From Guillardia theta CCMP2712 (Eukaryota > Cryptophyceae > Pyrenomonadales > Geminigeraceae), in NCBI RefSeq assembly GCF_000315625.1, contig NW_005434647.1, positions 385,097 to 449,096 on the forward strand: 64,000 bases of DNA. The letters run 5' to 3'. Position 1 is the stretch's first letter. Each line of letters opens with the position of its first letter. The position numbers and the translations under genes were made by a program. Below the pieces are notes generated by a model that saw only the letters and a program-made list of their open reading frames with translations, searched no databases and was not told the origin of the DNA. This document shows, in pieces, positions 12,701 to 23,281 of the stretch.

Positions 12701-14465
12701 GGCCAGGATGGCAGAGAGCGGCAGAGAGAGGAGGAAGAGGAAGAGATGGAGGGACAGGCGGGAGGGAGGGACAGGCGGGAGAGAGTGAGGGAGAGGATGG
12801 GAGGGAAAGGACGGGAGCGTCACACTGCCGGCCAGGTCACATGGACTGCATGCGCCTCCTCATGCTCGCCGGCGCGGATGTGAACGCGCAGAACAGAGGA
12901 GGGACGTCAGTGAGTTGGGGAGAGGTGGCGGTGCGTGGCAGTCGCTCAAGCTCTCGGGCAGGTCCTCCACTCCGCCGCCATGAACGACAACGTGCAGGCC
13001 GTAGAGCTGCTGCTGAGCAGCGGAGCGAACCCCAACACCCCCGATCAGGTTTTGCTGGACTCAAGCTGGGAGGAGCCTGGAGGAGCTAGGTGACCGTCGT
13101 GCAGGATGGGGAGAAGGCTGAGGACAGCGCGAGGAGGAGGAGCAAGACTTCAGCTGCGAACGCGATCGCCAAGTTCTCGAGGTCCTCGGTTACCGATCTG
13201 ATCTCGGTCTGCATGCCCAAGGACAAGAACGCGAGGGAGAGGTCCGTTCCTCCTCCCGCCCCCCTGCTGCTCGCCTGAGCCATAGGACGCGGCAGGATGA
13301 GGGCATTTCTGGTCAAGCTTGACCAGGCCAAGGCAAAGTTTGCCGAGAGCCACGAGGGCAAGCAGGAGAGCGGGTCCTCTGCTGCTGATGTCAAGGCTGA
13401 ACCCCTGAGTCGGGAGGAGGGCAGGGACAAGGAGTCGGTCGATGGCGGGGAAGGTTCACCCCCGATGCTGCTGACGTACAGCTCGTGAAAATTTCTCCAG
13501 GGAGTTCGAATGGGAGACATGAAGGGCCCGGATTCGCTGAGGAGAAGAAGGAGAACAAGGAGAAAAAGGAGAAAAAGGTACTTCCCTCCCTTGCCTCCGT
13601 CCCCTTTCCCTCCCTTCCCCTCCCATCTCTCTCCTCCCCCCCCCCTTACTGAAACTTGTGATGTCAGCGGGTGGCGAAACAAGAGGATTTGAGCTCAGAC
13701 TCCGACGACGGCAGCTCCAGCGAGGTTCAGCTGCTCCCCAGCTGCAGGGGACGCTGAAAGTCCCTTGTCAGGCGATGAAAAAGAAAGTTGAGGCGGTCAA
13801 GATGAAAGGTGATGCGGCGTTCAAGCGCAAAGACTACACAGCAGCGGTACGTCACGTCAACTGGAGTCCTCCTGGCTGTCTGACGTCCTTCCCTGGTCAA
13901 GGTTGCGAGCTACTCCATCGCGGTCCGGCTGGACCCTAACAACCACATCCTCCTCTCCAACCGCTCGGCCGCCTACGCTGGCCTTGAGGACTACGAGCAT
14001 GCTCTTGTTCGTGCTCAGCGAGCTTTCCTGCCGTATTTGATTGAGCTGCTGGTCCAGGAGGATGCGAACAAGGTCGTCAAACTCGCTCCTGACTGGGCCA
14101 AGGGATACTCGAGGAAGGGAGCAGCGTTGCACGGACAGCGGCAGTGGGCGGAAGCCGTGAAGGCAAGAGAGAGAGGGAGAGGAGGGGAAAGGGAGGGGAC
14201 GCAGAGGAAGGGATGGAGAAGAAAGAGGAGGACACAGGGATGGAAGAGGAGGGAGGAGGAGGAGGAGGAGCAAGATGGGGAGGAGCTGAATCCCTGGCAG
14301 GTCTACAAGCAAGGTTTGAAGCTTGACCCCGACAATGCCTTGCTCAAGGTGGGAGAGGTTCTTGGGGCAGAGGGGGGACGTGACTCGCCTTGACAGGACG
14401 GTGTCAACACAGCCATCGCGTCCATCCGGGAGGCTACAGGAGAAGAACCAACGTGGCTGTACTAG
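9767..14465 (+). CDS. Ankyrin/TPR protein built of three ANK-TPR modules
   Basis: Start ATG 9767 ([10 protein letters not shown]); stop TAG 14463-14465 after EEPTWLY. Exon 1 (9767-11722) encodes module 1 and most of module 2. Module 1 has ankyrin repeats ([40 protein letters not shown]), then TPRs ([47 protein letters not shown]). Module 2 repeats the order ([20 protein letters not shown], then [20 protein letters not shown]). Module 3 is spread over small exons from 12400 on ([21 protein letters not shown], then [48 protein letters not shown]). The TPRs are of the STI1/HOP type, which usually bind EEVD tails of HSP70/HSP90, so a co-chaperone role is plausible but inferred. Acidic, Lys-rich linkers separate the modules. 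Three introns use GC-AG ends. Confidence 0.85.
11723..11773 (+). other. GC-AG intron in the ANK/TPR gene
   Basis: The TPR reading LGLGRCK joins [20 protein letters not shown] only if 51 nt beginning GCAAGT and ending ACAG are removed. GCAAGT is the expected strong form of a GC donor. Two more introns of this gene, 11985-12040 (GCAAGA..CGCAG) and 14163-14300 (GCAAGA..GGCAG), also start with GC. Confidence 0.75.
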
Positions 14466-14708
14466 GATGACACGAGAGTAGCAGATACGAATAACCACTC
14501 ACAGTAGCTGGAGAGCTCACGAGGAGGAGGAGGAGGAGGAGGAGGAGGAGGGCGAGCGCCAGGAGGCCCGGAGAGGTGGCCCGGAAGAACGGGGGAAGGA
14601 GATACCAACTTCCAGGGAAGTAGCAGGATCTCCAAAGGAGGATGCGGAGAAGGGATGAGTTGGGGAAACGAGGAGGATGAGAGGAGAAGAGGAGGAGGCT
14701 GTGGACCC

Positions 14709-15984
14709 TTAGAGGGTGGAGGGGATGGTCGCCAGGGTAGCCCGGAGGCTCTTAAGGGCAGCCAGCTCGTTGGTGAGGGTTTCAGCCTCTGCCTCGAGCA
14801 TCTCGAAGGAGCGATTGGACTCTTCTTGCTTCTCCCTTAGCTTCGCGCTCAGCTCCTCCATCTCTGCGCACCCCCCCTCATCGTCAGTCCTCTGGCAACC
14901 CACAGCCTCCTCCCGTCCTCACCCTGAAGGAGCGACCTGTACACCTCCTTGGGGGGAGCGCTGGCCCCCAGCAACGTCTTGCGAGCCGTCGCGTGCTTCG
15001 TCAGCTCCTGCATGCGAAACTTGTAGTCCAGGGCCTTGTCCAACATATCTCCCTCCATCGGCGTGTTCTTGAAAGCTCGTCAGGCACGATCGGAGGAGAA
15101 GGAGGAGGATGAAGAGAAGAAAGATAGCAACTAGAAGAGAGAATGAGGTGGAGGGCATTGGGGATGAAGACAACAGGATGATAATAATGATGTTGGGGAG
15201 GAGGAGGAGCAGGGGGGTGAAAGGATGAGAATCGTTTTCACCCTGATGAGGCTTATGTGAAGGATTCGATCTTTCCTCGCCACCTCCAGCTCCACCCGCG
15301 TGAATGGCAGGCCCTTGACCATGTTTGCGATCTCTTCTACTGTCGATCCGGCCACGTCCTGCCTGCCTGTCACTGTGAAGGTTCAGCAGGGAGGGAGGAG
15401 ACCTGGTTGTCGATGGAGAGGATGTAGTCGTCAAGGCAGAGCCTCTCCGAGAGCTGCGCGGGGCCTCCATGCAGGAGCTTGAGGACCTGAAGGCCCTTGC
15501 CGTCGAAAGGAGCGAGAATCTGCGGGGTATATGAGAAGCAAAGAAGAGGAAGGAGGAAGAGGATGGAGAAGGGGAAGGAGGAGGAGGAGGAGGAGAGGGG
15601 ATTTGAGACGGACCAGGCCGAGCCCAGCGATCGAGTCAGGACATTGGCTGTACTGCGAGTGCTTCCTCATCAGGGTGACTCTCTCCGAGGGCCCGTCCCC
15701 ACCCTTCACTATCGTCAGCTCCACAAGGGTCCCTTCCTCCCCGAGTATGCGCTTGGTTGCCTTGGCAGGAGAGCCGTCAGCCCGCTGGCACAGCATGGCG
15801 GCGCAGAGGGCACCTGCTCCACATGGCGGAACGCCTCGCCATTGACCGCCACTATGTGGTCGTTGAGGGCAAGGCAACCGCTGAAATGGGAGGGGGAGCC
15901 CCAGCCTACGTTGGTAATGGACAGCCTGCCGACATCAACCTGCAGGAGAGCCGCCCCGATGCCCGCCTTGACGCCTTCCGGCAT
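14709..15984 (-). CDS. PDZ-domain protein with C-terminal coiled coil
   Basis: Minus-strand gene ending at stop 14709 (after TIPSTL), convergent with the ANK/TPR gene 243 bp away. The upper exon (MPEGVKAGIGAALLQVDVGR, NDHIVAVNGEAFRHVEQ) continues into SPAKATKRILGEEGTLVELTI, a complete PDZ fold with a GLGF-like carboxylate loop. A second PDZ follows (FDGKGLQVLKLLHGGPAQLS, LDDYILSIDNQ, VEEIANMVKGLPFTRVELEV). The end is helical (LDYKFRMQELTKHATARKTL, EELSAKLREKQEESNRSFEM) and probably a coiled coil. PDZ domains bind C-terminal peptides, so a scaffold role is likely; the partner is unknown. ATG 15984 is preceded by a possible acceptor (CTCGCTAG), so a further 5' exon may exist. Confidence 0.65.
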
Positions 15985-17084
15985 GACCTAGCGAGGACAA
16001 GATCACCTCTCCCTTCCCGCTCCTCCTCCCTGCACCGCTAGCCTCCTGCACCTCCTCTATCCCCTTACTGTATCTCTTCTGCTACTTGACACTATTGCAA
16101 GGTTCCCGTGACCTTCTCGTATTCTGACTTGTTGGGCCTTGTTAAAATTTCTATGCTCTCTTGACGCCTCATCTCTTCACTCCTCACCTGCGTGTGAACT
16201 ACTTGCTTAGTTGTGAAGACACGATTTGTTCTTCATCTCAACACTTTCATCCCGCATATGTTTCACATGTTTTTTTTATCCTGCACTTGGAATCTCCTCC
16301 TCCTCCTCCTCCTCCTCCTCCTCCTCCTCCTTCTCCTCCTCCTCCTCCTCCTCCTCCTTGCTGGATCTTGTTTGCTATACCTACTTGCCCCCTCCCTCCA
16401 TCCTTCCCTCCCTTCGCGACCTCTTGTCAAAGTCAAATTATTTACTCAACCGACGGTGAGGCCCTTTTCTAGAGAGTGGAAGAGAGGAACTATAGAAAGA
16501 GGAATGACGACGAGGAGGAGGAGGAGGAGGAGGAGAAGGAGGAAAGGAGGAGGAGAAGGAGGAGGAGGAGGAGGAGAAAGAATGAGTAGGAGCAGCGGCG
16601 GTGGCAGCAGGAGGTGGAGTGAGTGGAAGAACAACCATTTAGTCGTCATAGTTTCAGCTGCCCCAGCAGTGGGTGGTGGAGGAAGAGGAGGCCGAAGAGG
16701 AAGTGGAAGGAGAAGAATGGAGATGTGCTCAAGAGGCAGCGGACGGTTGCAGTTGTGAAATGTCTGCTCGAGAAGCAGCAGCACACCGTCAAGCATGTTC
16801 ATGCGTAGAGGGCAGGAGCGATGGAGCTGAACTCTGAAGGATCGGAGAGAGAGAGAGAGATGCAAGACAGGAGGGATGGAGTCTTCCTCTTACATCAAGA
16901 GCGATGATTGTATCTCTTCAGCATGGCGACGTTTTACCTTTCATCAAGAGAAACAAACAAGCGTTCGAGGCCTGCTAGGATCGGCTCCAGGACGTTGGGA
17001 CGGGGATGGACTGGACGTGGAGGAGACGAGCACTTGCCTGTTGCTGGACCTGATAAGGTGAGCAGCAGATGACGAACAAGCACT
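15985..17084. other. Unassigned region with CTC and GGA microsatellites
   Basis: This 1.1 kb lies upstream of the PDZ gene and downstream of SPT4. It holds a (CTC)n run at about 16297-16364 and (GGA)n runs at about 16516-16585. A short plus-strand frame ending at 16808 (KEKNGDVLKRQRTVAVVKCL) looks protein-like and could be the last exon of a small gene, but I could not find its other exons. The long Leu-, Ser- or Arg-rich ORFs here are microsatellite translations. Confidence 0.3.
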
Positions 17085-17567
17085 TCAGTCCTCGTCATCG
17101 CCTCCAGCATCTGCTGCCGCGTCCCCGGCAACTTCCAGCGCGTAGCATCCAGGCTTGAGATCCTCTAAAGAAACGAGCAGTCAGCAGGCTCGCACGCAGG
17201 GGAACAAGCGCATACGTTTGTCCAGCCATCGAGAGACCCAGCTGTGTTGAGGTTGGGTGATGGCGGATATTCTGCATGGATCGCTATCTCACCACACAAA
17301 CAAGCGTAACAAGAGTATCACCCTGTGAAGTTCACGGTACAGTATTCGTCCGCATAGTTCTCACGGGTCCCACAGTTGGCACAGCCTTGCCTTGATCCCC
17401 CAAGTCAGGAGCCCAGGGAGAGAGGAAAGGACTAGCTACCTGTCAAACTGCCGAGCAGGCAGGACCAAATGACACTTGAGGCATGCTCTCAATTGGCGAA
17501 CATCGTTGGGGACGGCCGCTTCCTCTGCTGCTTGCTTCAGCACACCCACGATGTCGGTATCTGCCAT
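17085..17567 (-). CDS. SPT4: Transcription elongation factor SPT4 (DSIF small subunit)
   Basis: Minus strand, start ATG 17567 (MADTDIVGVLKQAAEEA), stop 17085-17087. Joining exons gives the full SPT4 pattern. The zinc finger is CLKC in LRACLKCHLVLPARQF, then GCANCG, and the fourth cysteine lies in EYCTVNFTG. ISAITQPQHSWVSRWLDK and DLKPGCYALEV follow, ending in an acidic tail (DAGGDDED). SPT4 pairs with the NGN domain of SPT5 to form DSIF, which holds RNA polymerase II on the template. Three introns are needed: one after ARQFDR, one between NFTG and ISAI starting GTGATAC, and one between DK and DLKPG. The length of about 110 residues is normal for the family. The acidic extension after the core is unusual but short. 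Confidence 0.9.
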
Positions 17568-17913
17568 GGTCTGAGGACGAGGGAGAGGCCTGGATGGACG
17601 TGGACGACAAGCTCCGTGCCCTGTAGGAGACGGGAGAAGAGGAGCTGGAAGGGGAGTGGGAGGGAACGACGAGCGGGGTGGGAAGGCAGTGGAGGAGGCG
17701 GTGAAGCAAGATCTTGATTTAGGTGGGGTGGGTGTTGTCCATCACCGGGTATCATCCCAATAACAAAGGTGTCAATAGTATGGTAGGGTACTCTTTCCAA
17801 TTTGCTAAGGGGTGGGGTCCACCCGCAAGCAGGCTCACTTCAAGAGGGAAAATGGGAGGAAGGGAAAGTTCGGCGGGCAGGGGGTCTTCAGGTTCGAGAT
17901 CCTAGCGCATGGA
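17568..17913. promoter_or_regulatory. Divergent promoter with GGGGTA-type tract (SPT4 / DUF1289 gene)
   Basis: 346 bp between two divergent start codons (17567 minus, 17914 plus). At about 17715-17825 it contains GGTGGGGTGGG, GGGTATC, GGTAGGGTACTC and AAGGGGTGGGGTC. These are members of the G-rich, TA-punctuated tract seen at the 5' ends of many genes here. Confidence 0.5.
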
Positions 17914-18255
17914 ATGGATACACCAACACAGCTCCTCCTGATCCTTCTCCTCCTTCACCTCGTACACTGCCTCGCGTTCCCCCTCGATCCCCTGCCATGG
18001 CTCCGTCCGGCGCACCTTCAGCAGTCACGATGTACTGCAAAGCGGCTATGGCCGCACACAACCCTCTCCACAAGCGCGGGAGGGAAGAATGAAGGTGTGA
18101 ACATGCAGACGGTGCGCTAGGACATGACTTGCAGGGCAGGACCTGTCGGCAATCCTTGCAACCGGATCTGCCGGTACAACCCCAACTTCTTTGATGGACA
18201 AGTCTGCATCGGCTGCTTCCGAGATGCGTTCGAGATCAGATCATGGAAGACGTGA
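17914..18255 (+). CDS. DUF1289-family protein with plastid-type presequence
   Basis: CDS join(17914..18094,18140..18255), 98 residues. The start MDTPTQLLLILLLLHLVHC is a signal peptide; the predicted cleavage leaves FPLDPLPW, a Phe at +1 as in red-derived complex plastids. The mature part ends with the DUF1289 pattern: GNPCNRICRYNP, then VCIGCFRDAFEIRSWK (PC..IC, C.GC.R, EI..W). The four cysteines suggest a metal or Fe-S site, inferred. The 45-nt intron (18095-18139) is set by the need to join GKNEG to PVGNPC in frame. DUF1289 proteins are best known as small bacterial proteins; here the protein is probably imported into the plastid. Stop TGA 18253-18255. Confidence 0.8.
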
Positions 18256-18594
18256 GCCGCAGGGACACGAGGTCAGAGGATGACTGAAAGATATGGCAGG
18301 CTATCTGCGTCAGAGAGAAGCTGGGTGCTGCAAGACGCGAAAGAGAGGGAGGAGGTGAATGCAGTATCTCTGCTTGCCTGCCTGCCTGCCTGCCTGCTGC
18401 TCTGCCCCTTCCCCCACACTCCTTGTCTCCTCTGCTGACAGTCTACATTATGCAGGAGTGGAAGTCTCTAGAGGCCAAGGAAGGATCGAAGGCTTCGGAG
18501 CAGCAGGCTTGAAGCACTCTCTCCTTCACCTCAACTCCGATCAACTCTCAATGTACAACCTAAGTTTTACACCCGACCGTCTGCCTCCCCCGGC

Positions 18595-20017
18595 CTATCT
18601 GCTCTCCGCGCGCATCCCCGTCCCGCCGCACCACGAGCATGGCACGACTCCCTTGCCCCCACACGTCTCGCAGCCCGTAGACTTGGTCCTCGTCAGAACT
18701 CTGGCAGCCGCGCATGCAGCTGCTCACCTTGCCTTCCACCGCATCCTCCGCTTTCGCTGACGAGGTCGTGGAGCACTTGCTGCAGCTTCAAGGCCGTCAG
18801 CTGCGAACCCTCCTCGATCGTCGTGTCCTCACCCGACGATCCCTTTCCCGTTGCAAAGCCTACACGCGTTCTCTCCCGTGATGTACCGGATCTCAACGTT
18901 CTCCAGACCTGAATCTTTCACCGGACATGAGGGAGGGGGAGAGGGAGGAGCCACTGCGGGTACTGACGCTCACTGTGTCCTACCTTTCTTCGAGGTCAGC
19001 TTCATGGAGTCCATGTACTCCCTCCACGCCTTGTCGATGGGCTCTTGGGACAGACCCGCGTCTGACTCACTCCCTCCTACGGGGGCTTCCGGCGACTTTT
19101 CAGTTCGCCCCTGCCAGTAGCATCAGGCACCTGGAGAGGACCATCTTCCTTACAATGGGCGGCAGCTCCTTTGAGGAAGAAGCAGTCCTTTCGATCCAAT
19201 CTCCGTTGGGCCGCACTGTTGTGCCCTCCTCATCAGCATCCGCTCCGCCCCCCCCCCCCCCCCCCCCCCCCCCTCGCTCGTCCCTCCTTCCTTTCTTCTC
19301 CCTTCCTCTGCCCCCCGACAACGGCATGTCAAAGCGACCTTCGAAGGTCTTGAAACGAACTTTGTCCTTCCCTGTATCATAGTCAGCTCAGGGGTAGCGG
19401 CACGAGCCTCGTCCTCTCACCGAATCGGCTCTGGATGGAGCGCGAGAGGGCAACGCAAGAGGAGAGTCGATCGAACTCCTCGACATACTGCACTCCCGCT
19501 TGCACCTTTTCCGTACCTCCTTCACCCATCCCACCGTCAGGCACGCGGGTCAAACCCCCTTCCTGTCAAACTGACCGTTGGGGCTCTCGTAGAAACCGTC
19601 CGTCGTCGCCGAGAACTGCAGAACAAACCTGGACTCCCTGTCGATATCCCTGACGTTGTATTCCTGACCGAGAAGAGAGATCGACGTTGCCTCTTTCTGG
19701 CCCAGCAAGTTTCTCCCATCCGAGGCTGTCACCAGGTCCCATAGAAACGCCAGGACTGCACCACTGGTTGAGATCACTCTCCTTGCAACAACAGCTCTTA
19801 CCAACGACTCCTCCCAAGCTCGCGAAGCCAGCAGGGGAGAACACGAACTGAAAGGCGTCGAAGAGGAGATCAGCAGCTGGTCCCGCCTGCCATCATGGAG
19901 GCCATCAGTGCATATCTCGACCTCGACCTTCCCGCCCACGTTCGACACACCTCCTCGGGTCTCGCCGACATGCGGATTCCTCCGTGACTTGGTCGATTCT
20001 GCTTCAGGAGCTGCCAT
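18595..20017 (-). CDS. DnaJ-type zinc-finger protein (BSD2-like C-terminus) with novel N-terminal domain
   Basis: Minus strand, start taken as ATG 20017 (MAAPEAESTKSRRN), stop at 18595-18597. The C-terminus has three CxxCxGxG motifs: CRLCNGKG (about 18840-18870), CETCGGKG and CSWCGGTG (about 18600-18650), as in the cysteine-rich domain of DnaJ and of BSD2, the RuBisCO-assembly factor. The N-terminal two thirds (VEVEICTDGLHDGRRDQL, AVLAFLWDLVTASDGRNLLG, EYNVRDIDRESRFVLQF, VRFKTFEGRFDMPL) match nothing I recognise. The frames join through introns at about 19390-19420, 19210-19330 (a C homopolymer on the plus strand), a 43-nt intron starting GTAAGG near 19155, and a 27- or 39-nt intron before RVLTRTK. 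A (CTCCTG)n array lies just upstream of the start. A protein-folding role is inferred from the zinc finger only. Confidence 0.65.
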
Positions 20018-20047
20018 CCATGGACATACCCCTTCCTCAGGCACAGG

Positions 20048-20108
<61 letters not shown>

Positions 20109-20738
20109 TTCCTGCTCCGAGCGGTTGCACAAAGCAGGGCTCCAGGCTGGGACGGTCACAGTGGAACACCATGGCAGCCAAGAATTGATCCCAACGAGGG
20201 GTAGGGGTACCAGATTACTATATGCATTAGGGTACTGTTCAGTATTTAAATAGGGGGTAGTAAAGTATTTGAGGGGGGTAGTGGGGTGGATCACATAAAG
20301 CCCTATGCACCCCCACTGTAAAATTCAGTGCTTTCAGAACATCGACGGGAAGAAAACTGGAGAGAGAGTACAAGGAGGTTCGCTGCTATCATGATGAGGA
20401 CGACGACGATAGAAAGGGATAGACAGAGGGGAGAGGGAGGAAGAAGGCGGTTCGTTGAGAGGTTGGAGATGTTAAACAAGAACGAGTTGAGCTGTTGGTG
20501 GCATGGGGTTAGTATGGAGAGCCAGGGCTGACTAGCTGATAGATGAAGAGCAGAGAAGACAATGAGAGACTAATACGTCAGCTCCTTGGAGTGTTCTCGA
20601 TGCGAATGAGGGTGCTAAACTTTCCTTCCCAAAGTTCTTTGATTGTAATACTCGAATTCCTCTATCAGCCCTTTGCTTTCATCGCTTCGTACTGCCTGCA
20701 CTAGGAGGTCAGTCGACCTGCAGACGCCCACGAGGAGG
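20018..20738. promoter_or_regulatory. Upstream region of the DnaJ-type gene: CTCCTG repeat and GGGGTA tract
   Basis: A (CTCCTG)n hexanucleotide array occupies about 20046-20109. It translates as EQ, GA or SR repeats in the three minus frames, all of them artefacts. Then at 20195-20295 come GGGGTAGGGGTACC, AGGGTAC, GGGGGTAG and GGGGGGTAGTGGGG, another G-rich TA-punctuated tract. The remainder up to the BolA stop shows nothing else. Confidence 0.45.
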
Positions 20739-21340
20739 TTACTCTGGGGTCTTCGTCTTCATCGTCAACGCATGAATGGTCTTCATCTCTTCCTCGATCG
20801 CCTCATGCACGCTCCGTTGTCTGCCCAACTCCACGTTGAGCTGGTTGGAAACATCTGCTACCTTCACCTGTCTAGCAGCGACATCCCAACGAACTTCTCC
20901 GAGACGACCAGGAGGTCAAGCTTCGCCCCGCAACCTGCGGGAGCCTCAGTAACCTTTCTAGAGGAGGAGAGGAGCAGGCAGGGCAGCTGAAGAGACAAAG
21001 GGCCATGAGGGAGACGCATCAGGTTCAACATGAGCCTTCCCCTCCTTCAGGAGGAGGGCAGGAGATGATCGAAGAAAGAGATCGAAAGGAGGAGATGATC
21101 GAAGAAAGAGATCGAGAGTTAGGATCGAAGAGGAGGGTCGAATCATTGCTGCCCTTTGGACTCACAGAGCAAATAAGTTTAAGACATTGGCAAGTGGAGG
21201 GGAGGGAAATGTGGTATTGGGGCGCGCAAACAATGAAAATGTCCGGACAAGAAAGAAGATTTCATGGCAGCGTGTCTGCTGTTACCGTCCGAAAGATCCA
21301 CGACTTCCACAACAGTCGCCTGAGTTTCCAACAACACCGT
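20739..21340 (-). CDS. BolA-family protein
   Basis: Three exons identified on the minus strand: about 21340-21286, 20934-20868 and 20820-20739. They join to LLETQATVVEVVDLSDG + CGAKLDLLVVSEKFVGMSLLDR + QRSVHEAI and on to IHALTMKTKTPE-stop. This is the BolA class II KH-like fold, including the signature FVGMSLLDR..QR..E and the closing IHALTMKT. BolA proteins pair with monothiol glutaredoxins and handle Fe-S clusters. The Cys in DGCGAK is at the position of the cluster-ligand loop. The first exon with the start codon is not resolved; an ATG at about 21499 is a candidate. The 351-nt intron (20935-21285) is among the longest here. Confidence 0.82.
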
Positions 21341-21499
21341 AAGAGGCTCTGATCAAACCTTGTTTCTATCCAGATAGCACTTCTTCTCTCTCGCTTCAAG
21401 TGTGCACACCTCCAACCCCTGCCCCTTTCCCGTCCTCCCTCCCTGCCCCCCCCCCCCCGCCTCTCCCAGCTGTTTTGATTTTTCCCTGTTGTCGTCATT

Positions 21500-21825
21500 G
21501 TAATCCCTCATATCTTATCCTTTCTTGTCACATTCTAGCCTGAGGCTGATAAACGAGCACCCGATCCGAGATCATTCTGACTTGTACAGTCCCTTGATCC
21601 TGTTCCCTCTGCTCTCCTCTCATCTTCTCTCCTCTTCTCTCATCTCCTCTCCTCTCCTCTCCTCTCTCACCTTCAGCTTGTCCCGCAGCTTCTGCTCAAT
21701 CGCTTGTGCCGCCATTGTATTCCTCACCGTCCCGGCAAGCCCCTACCCACCCAATCCCTATCCACTAAATTCTTATTGAAAGGGGGGGGTAATGAGTATG
21801 ACAGGGTGGGTCGACTGTCGGGGCA
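21500..21825. promoter_or_regulatory. Divergent promoter region (BolA / dioxygenase) with GGGGTA-type tract
   Basis: CT-rich sequence occupies 21590-21680. CCCTACCCACCC (about 21742) and GGGGGGGTAATGAG/AGGGTGGGTC (about 21782-21810) follow, just upstream of ATG 21826. No ORF here looks coding. Confidence 0.4.
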
Positions 21826-23202
21826 ATGGCGACGGCGGAGGAGCGTCGGGCGATGGCGATCGAGAAGCTGTCGAAGGCGATCTAGGAGGAGCATGCACGG
21901 CTCACTGACTTGACCTTGTCAGATCCTCAAGAGAACCCCCGTCAAGGACGAGAGCGAAGAGGTTCAGGTGCTGGAGGACATACTGAAGGCGAGCAGCGTC
22001 GAGGTGCGGAGGGAGGGGACAGGGAGGAGTTGACCCTGGGGATGATGGTGCCCGTCGGACAGCAAGTGAGATCCATCGCAAGCAGACGGTTGGAAACAAT
22101 CCGCTCAGGACAGGCAGCAGCTCCCTCCGGTGAAGCCTCCTCCTGCGCCTTCATGGTAAGACGAGGCGTGACCGCATCCTAGCAGGCGGCAAGGAGAAGA
22201 GGGAACACAGCGCAAGAGTCGAGGAGACCCTGCGAGCTCTGCATGCTAAGAAATTTCAGTCGGAAGCCACGACGGGGGAGTACTGGGAAAACGCCTTCTC
22301 TCATGGGTTAAAGGTGTACGAGGACTACAATGACACTGGGCCATCCTTTACAAGTACGTTGTCGGTTCGAGACTATGAAATGCTGAAAGAGACGCTCGAC
22401 GACAACGGTTTTTTCGCCTCCCCGAGTCTGGACTGGGGAAAAGACATCTGCTTCAACGAGGTGAATCGGGGGGCATGGTCTCTTGACGAGTCATCAAGTT
22501 GGTCAGATGATCGAGGCGATGAAAGAGTTGAAGAGCAAGGGTTGGCCTGCTTGCTTCATCTTCGCATACCAGCAGGTCCCTCTGCTCTCAGCAAGAGTGT
22601 TGAGACTTTTGATCTGATCCCAGCCATGGCACCTGATCGACAAGTTGTTCGACTTCGCTGAACAGATTCTCGGTGTTGATCCCCCCCCCTCCCCCCCCTC
22701 TCTTTCCTTCTCCTTCTCTTCTTCCTCCTCCTCCTCCTCCTCCTCCTCCTCCTCCTTCTGTTGAGGCCTTCTTGCTATAGAGACCGACCAGATCGCGATC
22801 GAGCCCTCCGTGTTTGCCTGGCACCTGGGTGACCGACGATGAAGGGACCAAGAGATCAACTGAGTTCTTCCCAGATCCTCCGGTTGGAGAGCCCTGGAGG
22901 GCCGGCAACAACGGCTTCAACCTGCCGCACAGGTAGCGACTGACTGTCCCGTCCCCTTGAGACTCTAAGGGCTGACATGACAAGGGACTTCACCTATGAC
23001 GAGACGTTCGATGAGGAAGGGAACCTCAAGGTCCGCTCCCCCCANNNNNNNNNNNNNNNNNNNNNNNNNNNNNNNNNNNNNNNNNNNNNNNNNNNNNNNN
23101 NNNNNNNNNNNNNNNNNNNNNNNNNNNNNNNNNNNNNNNNNNNNGGACAACACACACTCGGCCTCCGCCGCAACCCCCCCCCCCCCCCTTCCCCTCCCGT
23201 CC

Positions 23203-23281
<79 letters not shown>

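Noticed and set aside
18359-18760. 133-codon plus-strand ORF
   Set aside because: Overlaps the zinc-finger exons of the DnaJ-type gene on the minus strand, which carry clear CxxCxGxG motifs.
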